From: Coptis chinensis
Taxonomy: Eukaryota; Streptophyta; Magnoliopsida; Ranunculales; Ranunculaceae
Assembly: GCA_015680905.1 (NCBI GenBank)
Contig: CM027382.1
Location: forward strand, 19,751,501-19,815,500
Direction of reading: 5' to 3'
DNA: 64,000 nt
In this document: positions 33,523 to 46,827 of the stretch, in pieces
Numbering within the stretch: position 1 is the first letter of the stretch
Layout: every line of letters starts with the position of its first letter
Position numbers and translations under genes: made by a program
Notes under the pieces: generated by a model
Databases searched by the model: none
Told to the model about the DNA's origin: nothing
Seen by the model: the letters and a program-made list of their open reading frames with translations, nothing else

Positions 33523-34025
33523 ATTGGAAAACGACATTTGGTTTTTTTAAATTGTTTCTGTTGTATGTTTTTGCTGCTTATTTTTCTTCTTTTGAGTGTT
33601 GTTTATGACCTTCATTGTTGAATTCCACTGTTTAAAATGGAAACTGTAAGAATTTTGCTTCTTATCGTCCTTGCTCATATGCTTGTGTTTTTGTTTAGTG
33701 TCTGGATCCTATTGCTATTGCTATTGCTATTGCTTTTGTTACAACTTTATGTACTTTTTGAAATAAGAACTTCTAGTTGATTATAGAGTATTGTAGGATG
33801 TACAATAGCAGAATGACAGCTTTCATGTGAATCAGCCTTGTGCACCGCACCCTAGGTTTCATGTGAAAAGGTAGTTTTAGTACTAGATTCTTATCCTATG
33901 ATAGCTGCGAGAATCTTGGTATCTTTGGCATGCAGGTTGAAATAGTTATAATCTCAACTGAGTTCTGAATCTCAAGGATTTTGTCTAAAATGATCAAAAC
34001 GCTGGTAACAAAAGTTATAGTAGAA
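33523..34025. other. 3' flank of the F-box gene
   Basis: Probable 3' UTR (T-rich), then a short TATTGC/CTATTG microsatellite at about 33708-33735. No other feature. Confidence 0.5.
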
Positions 34026-34485
34026 TGTAACTGCCATATTTATGACCAGTGACATCACATGTATAAGAGGCCTAAAAGGCCTAAAACATAACACTTCTAT
34101 GAGATGAGAGCATGAATTTAAATCAAAAGGGATAAAGAGAGACAAGTAGGTAATTTTGGACCATGAGATGGGAAAGAAAGATAAGGGCTAGGAGAATGAA
34201 GGATATAAAGCCCATAAGAAATAGGGTTTCAAGAGAGGAAAGGAGGCTAAGCCACAAGAAAGAGAGGAGAGAAAAGGGAGAACTACGACGCGGCTTGATC
34301 CCTTGATAAGGGGGTAAGTAGGCAACCCAAATAGGTTCAGTCGATCATTTCAAATGACCTCTTTCCCATCTAAAACCAAGGAGAACAAACCAATTTAATT
34401 TCTCAATCATTCCCACACACTTGAATTGATCACTATATATTAAAGGTGACATACAAGGTTAATGGTATGAAAATGGATGCATACA
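34026..34485 (+). repeat. 5' LTR of element 3
   Basis: 460 bp, TGTAACTGCC to GCATACA. Its partner is split over 43460-43902 and 45400-45439. Confidence 0.85.
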
Positions 34486-34899
34486 ATGGTGCCGTCAGTA
34501 GGGAACCTCATACGACCACACAATAGATTAGTAAAATTGTATGCCGTTAGATCTGATTAAGAGTTTGGTTATTTACAATGGAGCTATGGATCACGGAAAC
34601 AAGAGCTGGAGATATGCATATTCATCGGACTCAAGATTTGGAGTAATCGAATCTGCTAAGTCTTTAAACTGCCGACATCTTAACAACATCGGAGTGATTA
34701 AGAATTTGGTTATGAAATTTTGGTCGGTGAAAATCGAACTTATATTTTTCCAGCTCTCATGATTTTTACATTTTGATAGTAGAGAAGAAGAGTGAACAAA
34801 AACCAAATTACCTTGTTCAATTTCTTTGCATAATCCGAAAACCATGCACTTGAAGTCAGTTGGCTTTGTTGACAAAAGCCGTACTGGTAAGCTTTTTAG
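34486..34899. other. Primer-binding site and leader of element 3
   Basis: Primer-binding-type sequence at 34486-34507, then about 400 bp without recognisable coding content up to the LINE. Confidence 0.5.
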
Positions 34900-37800
34900 G
34901 AATCATCCTGTTTATTATTATCTATGGTCCCCATGAGAATTGGAGGAATAGTCAGTCCAAAGGAAACGGGTCCTTTCTCAAATTGTCTCAATGCTATTGG
35001 TCTAATGGATTTGAAATCTATAGGGAGCTTCTTTACTTGGACGAATTATGGTGCAGATGCTAGAAAATGGTCGAAGATTGATAGGGCTTTAGTGAATCAT
35101 GATTGGCTTATACAGTTTCCCAACTTTATGGCTCAATTCCTTACTCCTAGCATATCCGACCACTCTCCTATTCTCCTTCAATTTTTTGAAAGTGAGAAAA
35201 GATCCTTTCCGTTCAGGTTTTGTAATTATTGGGTGATTCACAAGGACTTTAAAGCTACAATACAAGGTAGTTGGGAGATCCAATTATATGGTTCTCCAAT
35301 GTATGTTCTCTGTCAGAAACTCGAGATTTTAAAGCCAAGAATGAAACACTGGGCAGGAAAATACTTATCTGACTTGTATGCTCAAACTGAAGTAGCTAGG
35401 GAGGAATTTAATCAGATTCAGAAGAGACTTCAAAGTAACCTCCTTGACCCTTACTTATGTCATCAAGAAAAAGAAGAATGGTTAAAGCTGTGCACTTATA
35501 TGGAAATGGAGGAGGCAGATTTCAGACCGAGGACTGAGAGTGATTGGATGGTATATGGAGATAAAGGAAATTCTTTTTTTCACCAGGCTATGAAAGAGAA
35601 AAGGAATAGAAATAGCATATGGGCCATACAAGACCAGCAAGGTATGAGGCACGAAGGACAAGAACAAGTTTCTCAAGCTTTCATCAGATATTACACTGAG
35701 CTCTTAGGGGTAGTTTCTGATGGGGAGTGTTCAGAGGAAGTCTTAGAAATATCCATTTTAAAGAAGAGCTAGATATTGTCACAGCGGAAAAACTGGTAGA
35801 GGAGATTACGGAGGAGGAGATAAAAGAAACTATTTTTAGTATGGATGATAACAAGGCTCCGGGACCTGATGGATATAATGCTTGCTTCTTCAAATCTGCA
35901 TGGGATATTATACGAGGTGACTTTATCAGTGCTATTAAATATGTTTTTAATAGTAATTACATGCATAGAGGGGTAAATTCTACTTTCATTTGCCTTGTGC
36001 CAAAAAAGACTAACCCCTCTGTAATAGATGAATTCAGGCCTATATCTTGTTGTAATATCACATATAAGTGCATTTCCAAGATTTTGAGCAATAGGTTGAA
36101 GCCATGTATCTCCCAAATGGTTGAAATGAACCAATCTGCCTTCATTCTAGGAGGAGAGATTCAAGATAACTTGTTAGTGGCACATGAACTCCTTAGGGGC
36201 TACAACAGGAAACATGGAGCGCAAAGATGTTCTATCAAGATTGATATTCAAAAAGCATATGATACAGTGGGCTGGGACACTTTGCTTAAAGTTCTTAGGA
36301 GGCTCAGATTTCCAAAAGGTTTCATCAACTAGATAAACATGTGCATATCCACTCCATCCTTTTCAGTCCTCATCAATAGCACTCAAGGATATTTCCCAAG
36401 CAAAAGGGGGCTCAGGCAAGGTGATCCATTATTACCATTTCTTTTTGTGTTGGTCATGGAGATTTTGGGGGGTATTCTCAAGCAAAGTGCAACAAATAAA
36501 GAATTCAAACACCATTCTAAGTGCAAGAGAGTAAAACTTACCCACTTATGTTTTGCGGATGACCTTCTGCTATTCTGTAATGGGGATGATTCTTCAATTA
36601 CAGCCATTAAAGGTGCATTGGACTGCTTCTCTTCTCTCACGGGACTAAAGCTCAATCACATGAAGTCTACTCTCCTCATTGGAAGTATGAACCCTGCAGG
36701 AAGTGTTGAGTTAGCTGATATACTTGGTATTAGCTTGATTTCTCCTCCAGTTTCTTACTTGGACAAAGCAAAGAGAATAGGAGTTATGGATTGCCTTCCT
36801 TTAGGCTAGAGGATTACAGGTCGAATTTCTAACTGGAAAAATAGATGTCTATCTATAATGCAGGAAGACTGCTACTTATCCAATCAGTTTTGTCCTCATT
36901 CCATACATATTGGGCAAAAACTTTCATCTTGCCAGAAGGAGTGCTGAAGAAAGTTTCAAAGATATGTAACATGTTCTTATGGGTTGGTCCCGAGATGAAA
37001 GCTAAGATGCACAAAGTAAGTCATGCTGTAATAAGATACATTAAAGACCAAGGGGGGCAGAATATCATAGATACTAAAGTGTGGAATATTGCAGCTTATT
37101 GTGGCCTTATTTTCAAGGTTGCCAATAAAGAGGAGAGTTTGTGGACAAAGTGGGTGAGAGTTTATCATTTAAGAGGACGATTCTTCTGGACTATGAACAT
37201 ACCGACTCACTGCTCTTGGGTGTGGAGAAACGTCCTACACTATAGAGAGAAAACACTCAAGTTCACAAAGCATGTTATTGCAAATGGGAGGGAAACCAGT
37301 ATATGGCATGATCCATGGCTTCTATCAGGTCTTCTTCTTAAAAACTCTGAAGCACTTGCCTGGTTACAAGTCCCGAAAGATGCACCAGTTAGTAGGCTTA
37401 TTCATGGTGGCAGATGGAATGAGATAGTGCACAGTCTACCAGAGGGTGATCTAAAGGAGCAGATTTTGCAATGTGAGATAAATACTCATTTGGGGGAGGA
37501 TAAAGTGGTTTGGACGGCTTCCACAACTGGTAGGTATTCCACAAAGTCAGCATACATAGTATTGAAAAATATGAAAGAAAAAGTGGAGTGGAGCAAACTA
37601 GTTTGGGGAAAGCTTGTTATTCCCAAACACTCGTTCATAGTTTGGCAACTGTTTGTAGGATGTCTAGCGACTCATGATAGGCTGAGACATAGGAAAATTC
37701 TCAATTCCTCAAAGTGTATTTTCTGCAATGCTCAAGGTGAGAATTCGAAGCACTTGTTCTTCAATTGCGATTACACAAAAGAGATGTGGTTGAGAATAAA

Positions 37801-38691
37801 GGGTTTAGGCAACAATGGGGTTTAAGGAGATAGTGAAAGAATCAACTATGGAATGGAATTTCATCATGAGGATAACAAGGAAAAACTCTACAGAGATAGA
37901 GATTATTAGGGCGATGACATGTACGGCTATTTATGGGATTTGGAATGAAAGAAACAATCGGAAATTCAAGAAAGTGGCTCACATAGCTCAAGTTGTCTGC
38001 CGGGACATTTTAAGGAAGATGCAAGTTTACTTCCAGCGAATCTTGAAGGAGGAAGTAGATAGTCCAGGAATAAATGACATGCTGTCTCACATAGGAGTTT
38101 CAGTCAGATTCAAGCAGAGGACGCAGATAATGTGCAGATGGACAAAACCTATGGAGGGAATCATGAAGATCAATTCTGATGGGTCTATGACAGCTACTGA
38201 TGCTAGCTTTGGAGGGTGTATACGAGATAAGGAAGGTCATGTTGCTGCCATCTTTCAAAGTCGAGGGGGGATTAATCAGTTTTGTATCAAGAGCTGAAAG
38301 GCATTGAGGTGGGCCTTAAAGCGGCAATTCTGATGGACTTAAAGAAAGTGATTATCGAATCTGACTCCAAGAGAGTTGTTCAAGTGCTTCTAGGACAGGA
38401 GGAGAGCCCGTGGTATTGTCTCAATTTAGTAGCTGCTATTAAGGGGCTTGGGAATAGCTTCGAAGTTCTTCAGTATAGGCATATTTACAGAGAATGTAAC
38501 CAGGTGGCCGACTTTATAGCAAAGTCAGTTGCAAGAGGGGAGGGTGATTATGTTTTTAGTTTGCCACCTTTGTCCAGGGAATTATCTGTACTGGTGGAAA
38601 AGGATGTAGTGGGAACTATGTATGCAAGAGTTGTTAATTAATGCAAGTTAGGGTCTGCCTCAACCCTTAATCATTTCAAAAAAAAAAAAAA
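34900..38691 (+). mobile_element. 5'-truncated LINE (plant L1 type), degenerate ORF2
   Basis: The end of an ORF2 in several frames. C-terminal part of the AP endonuclease at 34924-35160: SFFTWTNYGADARKWSKIDR and ISDHSPILLQF. Reverse transcriptase at 35830-36800: DNKAPGPDGYNACFFKSAWD, FRPISCCNITYKCISKIL, GLRQGDPLLPFLFVLVMEIL, and catalytic CFADDLLLFC. RT zinc-binding domain at 37585-37790 (SKLVWGKLVIPKHSFIVWQL, CIFCNAQGENSKHLFFNCDY). RNase H at 38165-38560 with NSDGS, ELKGIEVGL, IESDSKR and NQVADF, which are the expected D, E, D, D positions. It ends with poly(A) at 38678-38691. Internal stops (35772, 36332, 36809) and frame changes make it inactive. The 5' edge is approximate. Confidence 0.92.
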
Positions 38692-39340
38692 CTCAAGGAC
38701 TTGAGCCGCTTGTGTTAGTGCTGGATTGTATATGGAAATAGAGAAAAGGTTGACGTTGGATTTAGAAAGTGATATGGGCCTTGAGCTTCCGGGGACTAAA
38801 TGTACTAAAAGGTATATCTGCACTAAAGGTAGTTCATTACCCAAATTCAAAAGTGTCCAGCAGCTCGGACTGGTGAAGGGAGATGCTTACGAGTTCAGTG
38901 CAGGACAATAAGACCCATCATTCGTGTATAGACTCCTGGTAGTTTCTAAACCCTGAGTTTCACTTTCAGGTAAGCAAATTCATTTTGAGAACGTATATAT
39001 TGTGGTGTTTATCAACCATATGAATGAGAAGTTTGATAATTTTTTAGTTATGAAGTATGTAGCCAAAAATTCTACCAAAATGGTATGATCCCTTAGCGTT
39101 ATCACCCCTCATGAGCAAGCACATGAGAACTGGACATGTAACAGAGCTTATCCTTAAGACATACGTGCTTTCTCTTACTACCTATGAAGTTATGCTTCAA
39201 TAGCGATTCACCATTAAGACTGGAGTGGGTGATTAATTGCATGTGTACGCATGTCTACTTATATTTAGGTGATTTAATTGGGCACTCATCAAATTGGATT
39301 GGGCAACTCCCAAAAAATAAAAAAAATAAAAAAAAAATAA
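38692..39340. other. Interior of element 3, no gene
   Basis: The frame at 38726-38911 has no known domain. The sequence is probably part of element 3 displaced by the LINE. Confidence 0.45.
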
Positions 39341-39343
39341 AAA

Positions 39344-39397
<54 letters not shown>

Positions 39398-39759
39398 GAG
39401 GGATAGAGGCACATTCTTATATATAGCCACATAAATTAATAAGCAAAATCATGGACTTAAAAGTTGAATTAAAGGCTAATTTTTTTGTAGATATGATCTC
39501 CCCATCATGGAGAACATGCTCACAAAAATTCAGCTCATTCAAAAGAAATCTAACATTAGAACATGCTCACAAAACTTTTCCGTTAGATGAAAAGTTCAAA
39601 AATAAACACAAATGAACATTAATTTTTACATGGTTAGACATACAAATATTATGATTTTTGTGAGAATGATCTTCATGGTAGGGAGATCATCTCCAAAAAA
39701 CTAGGCCATAATTCATTTGTATGTCGAAAATGTGGCCATAATGAATGTGCCTCTATCCT

Positions 39760-39807
<48 letters not shown>

Positions 39808-39810
39808 CAA
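39341..39810. mobile_element. Foldback MITE (39401-39758) inside a TA microsatellite
   Basis: GGATAGAGGCACATTC at 39401 pairs with its complement ending at 39758. The inner arms (TTTTTGTAGATATGATCTCC-like) also pair. TA repeats lie on both sides (39345-39394 and 39763-39806), as if it inserted into one TA run. Target duplication cannot be defined. Confidence 0.7.
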
Positions 39811-39849
39811 GTTTGTCATATTACAAGTTTGCCATTAAAGTCCAGGCCC

Positions 39850-40160
39850 AACAACCAATTCAACTAGTCTCGCCATAACGAACCCCCCAGGTCGTACTCA
39901 AACGGTCTCGACATGTCATTGCAGTATATACTCAAACGGTCTCACCATATCGTTTGAGTGTACACTCAAACGGTCTCGTCATGTCGTTTCAAAGTACATT
40001 CAAACGGTATGCGCGTGTCGTTTGAGACAAAGCTCTCGGGTTTTTAGCTAGACGATATGGCTAGGTCGTTTGGGCAGTCTCCAGGACGACATGGTGTAGT
40101 CATTTGGGGACTCTCTTGGGCGACATGACTAGGTCGTTTGGACTAAAAACGATCAATTTC
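39850..40160. repeat. Degenerate direct repeats with CAAACGGTCTCG/GTCGTTTG
   Basis: Repeated CTCAAACGGTCTCG and ATGTCGTTTG motifs at about 30-70-base spacing. This part is probably element 3 interior. No coding content. Confidence 0.55.
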
Positions 40161-41930
40161 AAACACAATCTCAAACAAGTCAGAGGGTGAAGTTTATTCG
40201 AAGTGAAGGTCAATCAATTGAATTTTACTCGAAGTTTACTTTAAAAAACACAATCTCAAACAAGTCAATTAGCACTCGAATTTATTTGAAGTTTACTTTA
40301 AAAAACATGACTCAAATTGGGTGAAGTCGCCAACTTCAATTCCCATTGTTGATTCACAACTCAACACTCGAAGTATGAACACGACATAAAACTCTCTCTT
40401 TTTTTTTTTCTTTTTTGGGTTTAGTCTTGCGAGAGAGATGATACCGGCTAAAATGGTTTGAAAAAATGGTAGCCCGTATGCATTGAGGTGGGGTGTATTG
40501 GGCTATTGCTATTAGGCTTTGTTGTTGGGCTTGGGTTGGAGGCTACCCGATCAAATTCTAGTGGTGCCCAATACATGATATATTTATCGTTGTGGGGGCC
40601 GTTTTCACGATATCATTCCATTTGAGTTATGATGGGAGGAAATGCCTGCTATTAGCCTATTACTAGGGGCAGGCCGTACTAGGTCTCATAGGCTGGTCAA
40701 CTCTGTAGGAAAGTGAGGGATGTCCCGGCTTTGCACTGGAACACCACTTGGTGTAGTATGACCTTCGTCACATGCTAATAGATGATTGATTATGAGCAAA
40801 GCATTTTCATTTGTCATTCGTTTGGTACCATAGCCTCTATGCAGGGATGCTGTGGGGAATCTGCAAACTAGTTAGTTAACTTACAAGACTGGACTGAGTG
40901 GGGCACTTGAGACTATTTAATCAACTTTGGAGCTTGAGCAAATGGACATCGACGACCATGAAGTTTGGAGGCAAAGGAACAAGGAGATTCAGAGTTTGAG
41001 ACTGAGATCGACGGATTGGAGCGTTCGAATACGAATGGTAAGATAATTACAGAAGATATGCAAAGACATACCACGGCAGGTAATTTGTTTATTTTGTCGA
41101 TGTCATGTACATAATAGACGAACGAGTAATGATTTAGCCGTCAACCATAGTTACACTGGGGGCAGGCAAGCCTTGTCGCCATCCTAGGCAAAGATGTATG
41201 GGGGGGGGCAAAGATGGGTTGTCCCCAAACCTCGTGATATTCCACAGACCTATTAGCTATAGGTTATCTAGGTGTCTGCGGACCCAGATTAGTAACATGG
41301 TCATACACCTCTGGGTAAGACGAAGTACACAGTCTTGAGCATATAATCGTTGTTATTTAGTGTATGCATATACTTCTGCTGAATGTTCTTTATTATAACT
41401 CACGCGTTATTTGTACAACACTCAAATATGAAAGTTTCAGGTTACAGAGAAAGAGAAATACCTGCGGTATCGCAGAGCCAAGTTCAGATTGAGCTGGTAG
41501 TGAAAGATAGATCTATCTCACCCCGTTTACTACTATGTTTGCATGTATTTATTGCCATTAAGGAGCTTAATTTTAACACTGAGTGTTTCAAACAATAATG
41601 ATTGCATGATATCACATTGATAATTGATGTTAGCATAGATAGATGCGCCCTTTGGTGGGGCCGCGGTAGTAGATTGGGAAGTTGTTTTTTCCCTTATATG
41701 AGAGGTTAAGCAAACGGGTATTGTATACTCCGCATCTAACTTTAGTTGAGTTCTAGGAGTAGAGATGTGTTTAACTCCCTTTCAACCATGCTCTAGGGCA
41801 TGGCTGACCGAAGAAGAGAAGTTGGGTTAGTTTTATCTGCTGAGGACAAGTTTGAGCATTGGAGGTCGAGGACATGAGCACGAATACAACAAATGTGAAT
41901 GGATAAAGTTGTTGCATTTTTCGAAATAGA
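40161..41930. other. Interior of element 3, no gene
   Basis: Non-coding. G-rich GGGGGCAAGC/GGGGGCAG motifs recur near 41155-41210 and again at 43000-43085. The frame at 41383-41598 has no domain. Confidence 0.45.
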
Positions 41931-42976
41931 GCGGAGGGGTTCGAGAAGACCCTTCGCAGATATGCTCTTGTGTTTTTCGAATGAGAGCAGATGGTTTGAA
42001 AAGACCCTTCGTAGATATGTTGTTACGCTTTTCGAATAAAAGCGGAGGGGTTCGAGAAGACCCTCGCAGATATGTTGTTGCGCTTTCCGAAACAGAGTGG
42101 AAAGGTTCAAGAAGACCCTTCGCGGGTATGCTCTTGTGCTTTCTGAATGAGAGCGGAGGGGTTCGAGAAGACCCTTTAAGGATATGTTGTTACACTTTCC
42201 GAATAAAAGCAGAGGGTTCGAGAAGCCCCTTCGTGGATATGTTGTTGCGCTTTCCGAAACAAAGAGGATGGGTTCGAGAAGACGCAGATATGTTCTTGTG
42301 CTTTCCGAATGAGAGCAGAGGGTATGAAATCCTTTGCAAATAGATTATTAAGTTTTATGAATGAGAACAGAGGGGAAGAGACCCTTCGCGACATGATGTT
42401 AAGTTTTAAGAGTGTGAATGATGAGAAAGAGACTTTTCGTGAAGATGTTGAGTTTTACAAATGAGAGCAGAGGGGTTCGAGAAGACCCTTTGTAGATATG
42501 CTGTTACGCTTTCCGAATGAGAGCAGATTGAGAAGACACTTCGCATATATGTGTTGTGCTTTCCGAAACATAGTGGAGGGGTTCGAGAAGACCCTTCGTG
42601 GGTATGCTCTTGTGATTTCCGAATGAGAGTGGAGGGGTTCGAGAAGACCCTTCGCGGATATGTTGTTACACGCGCTTTCTGAATAAGAGTGGAGGGTTCG
42701 AGAAGACCCTTTGCGGATATGTTGTTGCTCTTTCCAAAACAGAGAGGATGGGTTCGAGAAGACGCGAATATGCTTTTGTGCTTTCCGAATGAGAGCGGAG
42801 GTGATGAAACTCTTCACAAATAGGCTGTTAAGTTTCATGAATGAGAACGGAGGGGAGGAGACCCTTTGCAACATGATGTTGAATTTTAAGAGTGTGAGCG
42901 ATGAGAAAAAGGCCTTTCGCGAAGATGTTGAGTTTTACGAATGAGAGTGGAGGGGTTCGAGAAGACCCTTTGCGGA
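41931..42976. repeat. Minisatellite of about 57-bp units
   Basis: About 18 units of variable length built on GGGGTTCGAGAAGACCCTTC, GGATATGTTGTT, GCTTTCCGAA and GAGAGCGGAG. The unit alternates between two subtypes (ATGAGAGC and AACAGAG). Open frames on both strands across it are repeat artefacts. It sits between the element interior and the purine tract, the same place as tandem repeats in the two Tat-type elements. Confidence 0.9.
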
Positions 42977-43459
42977 ATCTCATGCCCAAATCACATTTGG
43001 GGGCAGACTGAGTTGCTACTGGATATGAGTGCGGGGGATGAGATCTCTGTGGACCCTTGTGTCCAAATCAAACTGGGGGCAAGCTGAGTTGTCCCTAAAT
43101 ATATTTCGTGTTATCTGAATGGATGCAGGTAGGAGGAACCATCTGCGGACTCTCGTGTCCAAAACAAACATGGGTTGGATGCTCCCTTAAACTTGTATGG
43201 GCTAAAAACTTCAAGCTAGGGATGAGTTGAGAAACTATCAATGTGACCTAAAATGACATAAGCGGAGACATATTTTTGAGTTGGCGAATTTTTTTTTTTA
43301 AAAGTTTTTATATCACAGAACTAGTGTCAGAGGAATACACAAAAATATGAGATCAAGTCATATGATATTGCGAAGGTTTAGAATTCAAGTACAAATATAG
43401 AAGAGATCAAAGTCTTCTCGGGTCCACCGACTTCGTCGATGGACCCGGGAGGGGGCATC
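42977..43459. other. Pre-3' LTR region of element 3
   Basis: Non-coding. Ends in the polypurine-type tract GGGAGGGGGCATC just before the 3' LTR. Confidence 0.5.
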
Positions 43460-43902
43460 TGTACGTAGTAGCCATATTTATTACCAGTGACATCACATGT
43501 ATAAGAGGCCTAAAACATAACACTTGTATTAGATGAGAGCAAATGAATTTAATTCAAAGGGGGTAGAGAGAGAGACAAGTGGGTAATTTTGGATCATGAG
43601 ATGGGAAAGAAGGATCAAGGGTTAAGAGAAGACTTAAGGAAGGGTATAAAGCCCATAAGAAATAGGGTTTCAAGAGAGGAGAGGAGGCTAAGCCACAAGA
43701 AAGAGAGGAAAAGAGATGAGAGAAAAAGGAGAATTACGACAGGGCTTGATCCCCCGATAAGGGGGTATGTAGACAACCCAAATAGGTTCAGCCGATCAAT
43801 TCAAATGACCTCTTTCTCCATCTAAAACCAAGAAGAATAAACCAATTTAATTTCTCAATCATTCCCACACACTTGAGATGATCACTATTTATTAAGGGTG
43901 AC
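43460..43902 (+). repeat. 3' LTR of element 3, left part
   Basis: Matches 34026-34450. Continues at 45400-45439 after the solo LTR insertion. Confidence 0.85.
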
Positions 43903-45399
43903 TGATAACTGTAAAAATGAATAGTTTACCTACGAAATGAACGATGAATTCAAAACGTAAGTAAACTAAAACTAATCTTACTATCTCAATTATCAAAGCT
44001 TCTACTCTCGATGCGAATTGCACTAAGTGGAGTAGGAAGTTCGTTCCACTCCTAGTTCCCTAGCATGGATTGTTTTCTAAGTCTAAGAAATCAGTCTTAA
44101 GTCAATGAGAGCTTTACGAAATGTTATGCTTAACAAGACGCGTTATTTTAAATAACGAGATATAATAAATAACAAGATAAAATATAAACTAAAGTTAATC
44201 TACGAAGCTACGGAAATACGATTGTTTGAATCTAGATAAATAAATTAGAGGGGAATTGAATCCACCTCGAATCCAACTTAACGACCTAGCGTAGAATGTT
44301 GTATCTCGATTCTCCGTTCTACTGCAGCGAGAATTTCGAGTTCTAATCCCTAGTGTTCATGGCATTCCTACCGGATACTAACTAGCATGTGAGGTCGTCC
44401 ACCCATTCTCATGGCGAAACACGACCTTCTAGAGTGGAATAGATTCTACAACCAATTCTATACTAACCACTAAGTTTTCATCAAGGCTTCATCAACCCCT
44501 CTAATGGAGGTTTTAGCCTTGATTCATCAAACTAACATTTCCCATTGAATTTAAACTAAACATAATGTAAGAAATTGAGATTTACTTAATTAAACAATAA
44601 TGAATCTAATTTAATGGTTTGGAATGAAATGAGAACAAGAATTGAAATTAGATCTAGAATGGAAATAACCAAATTCGAAATTGACAAACTAACTATTTTA
44701 TTTATCTAATCAATCAAGAACAATGATTCAAGAATTTAATCTAAAAGCAGGGAATTGAAATGGAACTAACACTTAATTAATTAATAAAACTAGATCTAGA
44801 ATTCTATATATTAATTTAGGTCTAACTAGCTACCATTAACAAAGAGTGAAGCTTTTGTTTTATACATCCGGATCCAAAAATCGTGCATGGGCTTGGAGCC
44901 ATGTTTGGGGAGAGAATCAGCCCAAAACCCAATTCTTCGATCCAAAAGGCCTCTTGTTTGCAGTTCGCTTCAACAGACTTTTCGTCCACTTCTGCTCCTC
45001 TGATTGGGTCAAGGCTTGGACCATTGGAAATCTCTTCCGAGCGGTCGTTTTGACATAAGGTAGGCCCAATTCGAGGTCCGAGTCTAAAGATATGGTCTTC
45101 GGAAGTTACATTGACTTTGTTAATTGTTTTGCTTTGCGTGGACTTTGACTTTTCATCTTTTGACCAGGCTTTACAAAGGCTTTGTCTTCTTGAATCTTGG
45201 CCTTTAATCACTGAACTCCTTAGTAACCAACCATTGCTCCTTTATCTCATCAAAGTGGCACATTCCTGCACATAATTGACTTTGAAGCCTGAAATACATA
45301 AAAACACGTAATCAGTCTTAACTCTTACTTATTACTCACATAATTGGTCTAAAAGTATGACTGCTAAGGGGTTAAAACTACAGTTTTGGGCTCTTATCA
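43903..45399. mobile_element. Solo LTR inserted in the 3' LTR of element 3
   Basis: 1,497 bp with ends TGATAACTG and TCTTATCA, flanked by perfect 5-bp duplications GTGAC (43898-43902 and 45400-45404). No coding frame with a domain. Family not recognised; a single LTR left after recombination is the simplest reading. Confidence 0.8.
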
Positions 45400-45439
45400 G
45401 TGACATACAAGGTTAATGGTATGAAAATGGGTTCATACA

Positions 45440-46204
45440 TATAATTTTGATGTAGGAAGTGTTGAAGGGAACAGAATATATAATTCCTTCACTTAGATGC
45501 ACTTTCATGTTTTTCTATTCCTTCTAATTATTTTTATTAAAAAATTTGCTACAATAAAGCACCCTTGCACATTTGTATTGGATTCTAAGCTATTTAATAT
45601 GTTATCTCTGAAGAAGTGCTTATGCGGTTATTTGTTTTCTGGCAAAATTGAGGCACTCTTATAGCATAATTTCTTTGTTTAAGGTCATTTCGGATGGTTT
45701 TGTTAGTTTTCATTTTATAGTTTGGTATCTTTTCCATGCGCATTATATGAGAAAGTAGTCGTGCTGTCGCGTTTATAGTTAGTAGGTACAACGTTACACT
45801 TGTTATGGTCCTGGATGTTTTAACTAAAAATGCACTAACTTGAGTGGTTACTCAAAGAACATTAAAGATAGTTTGTATGAGCACGCACATAACCATTTAG
45901 TACCATAATACAGTCTGTGAATATGATAAGAGTTTGTTACGTATTCATTTTCATTCTTCTTGTATGAATAGTTGGTAATAATTGATTTAAAGTTAATAAG
46001 AAATCAGTAGTTTCTCATGTGCCACCAACTTGCGGGGTGTGTGTGGAGACTGAAGAGAGCAATTTGGTGTGCAACAAGTATTATGTCCGTCTCCACTCTC
46101 TGTCTATCTCTCTCTCTCTAATAGTAACTTTTTTAGCTGCTAATGATAGTGTCACAAAACAATGGTTGTTAAAGGAAGTCCACCGTGGTTATGCAAATGC
46201 CCCT
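45440..46204. other. Intergenic DNA between two retrotransposons
   Basis: AT-rich sequence without recognised genes. A CT microsatellite lies at about 46105-46122. The frame starting at 46019 runs into the next LTR and is spurious. Confidence 0.5.
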
Positions 46205-46827
46205 TGTGAGGGGCTAATATACACAATCAATGTATATTATACACGTGTCCAGCACAACTCATCAAGAGAGCACTCCCCACTCATAACAACTCGCTTCATA
46301 GCGAACCAAACTATCTCTCCATCACGAACTGACACTATCAGAAGACACCTCCCCCAACAAACTCATAACAAATCGCTTCACAGAGAACCAGCAAACTCAC
46401 TTCACCTAACGACCTCATACACTCATCCTACGACCTTACTTCAAAGTGACTCGAGTCGAATGGACGACCTCGTCTTGGAGCGACCTCCATAGTGCTCGCT
46501 TACCCCGTTCCATAACAGCTAGTAACGTACGCTTTTACTGATGCATTCAAGGCCGCAGCTTTAGTCGCGCACCTCATCAATTGCCATAACTTGCCCTCAT
46601 GACCTGAAGACTAGGATCTGACCTGACGCTAAAGAATAGGAAGGACCACCAAGGTTTTCTATATAAAGGGGACAGGAACTAGGTCTGACCTGATTCAAGT
46701 TCCCCCCCAGAGAGAGAACTTGATACGTAGGCAATTCGTCCATACAAACTCGGTCAAACCCAATTAACCAATCCATCTCCCCCAAATTACCTACTCCAGT
46801 AAGGTGAGACGAAATATAATCTTTACA
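46205..46827 (+). repeat. 5' LTR of element 2
   Basis: 623 bp. The first 480 or so bases match 55981-56476 closely, including TCTATATAAAGGGGACA near 46658, a likely TATA region. Confidence 0.85.

Larger units (their letters stand above)
34026..45439 (+). mobile_element. LTR retrotransposon without its own gag-pol (element 3), with nested insertions
   Basis: 5' LTR 34026-34485 and 3' LTR 43460-45439 (the latter interrupted by 43903-45399) share TGTA starts, AAGAGGCCTAAA, GAAATAGGGTTTCAAGAGAG and ATACA ends. Flanks TAGAA and TATAA match at four of five bases. The primer-binding-type ATGGTGCCGTCAGTAGGG follows the 5' LTR, and purine-rich GGGAGGGGGCATC precedes the 3' LTR. No gag, protease, RT or integrase of its own could be found. 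The interior holds a LINE, a foldback element and a minisatellite. Confidence 0.82.

Noticed and set aside
39184..39430. Frames on both strands with alternating Tyr-Ile tracts
   Set aside because: They translate a TA microsatellite.
41931..42976. CRISPR-like array or protein-coding repeats
   Set aside because: Units have no constant repeat with unique spacers, lengths vary, and open frames occur on both strands as repeat artefacts in a plant genome.
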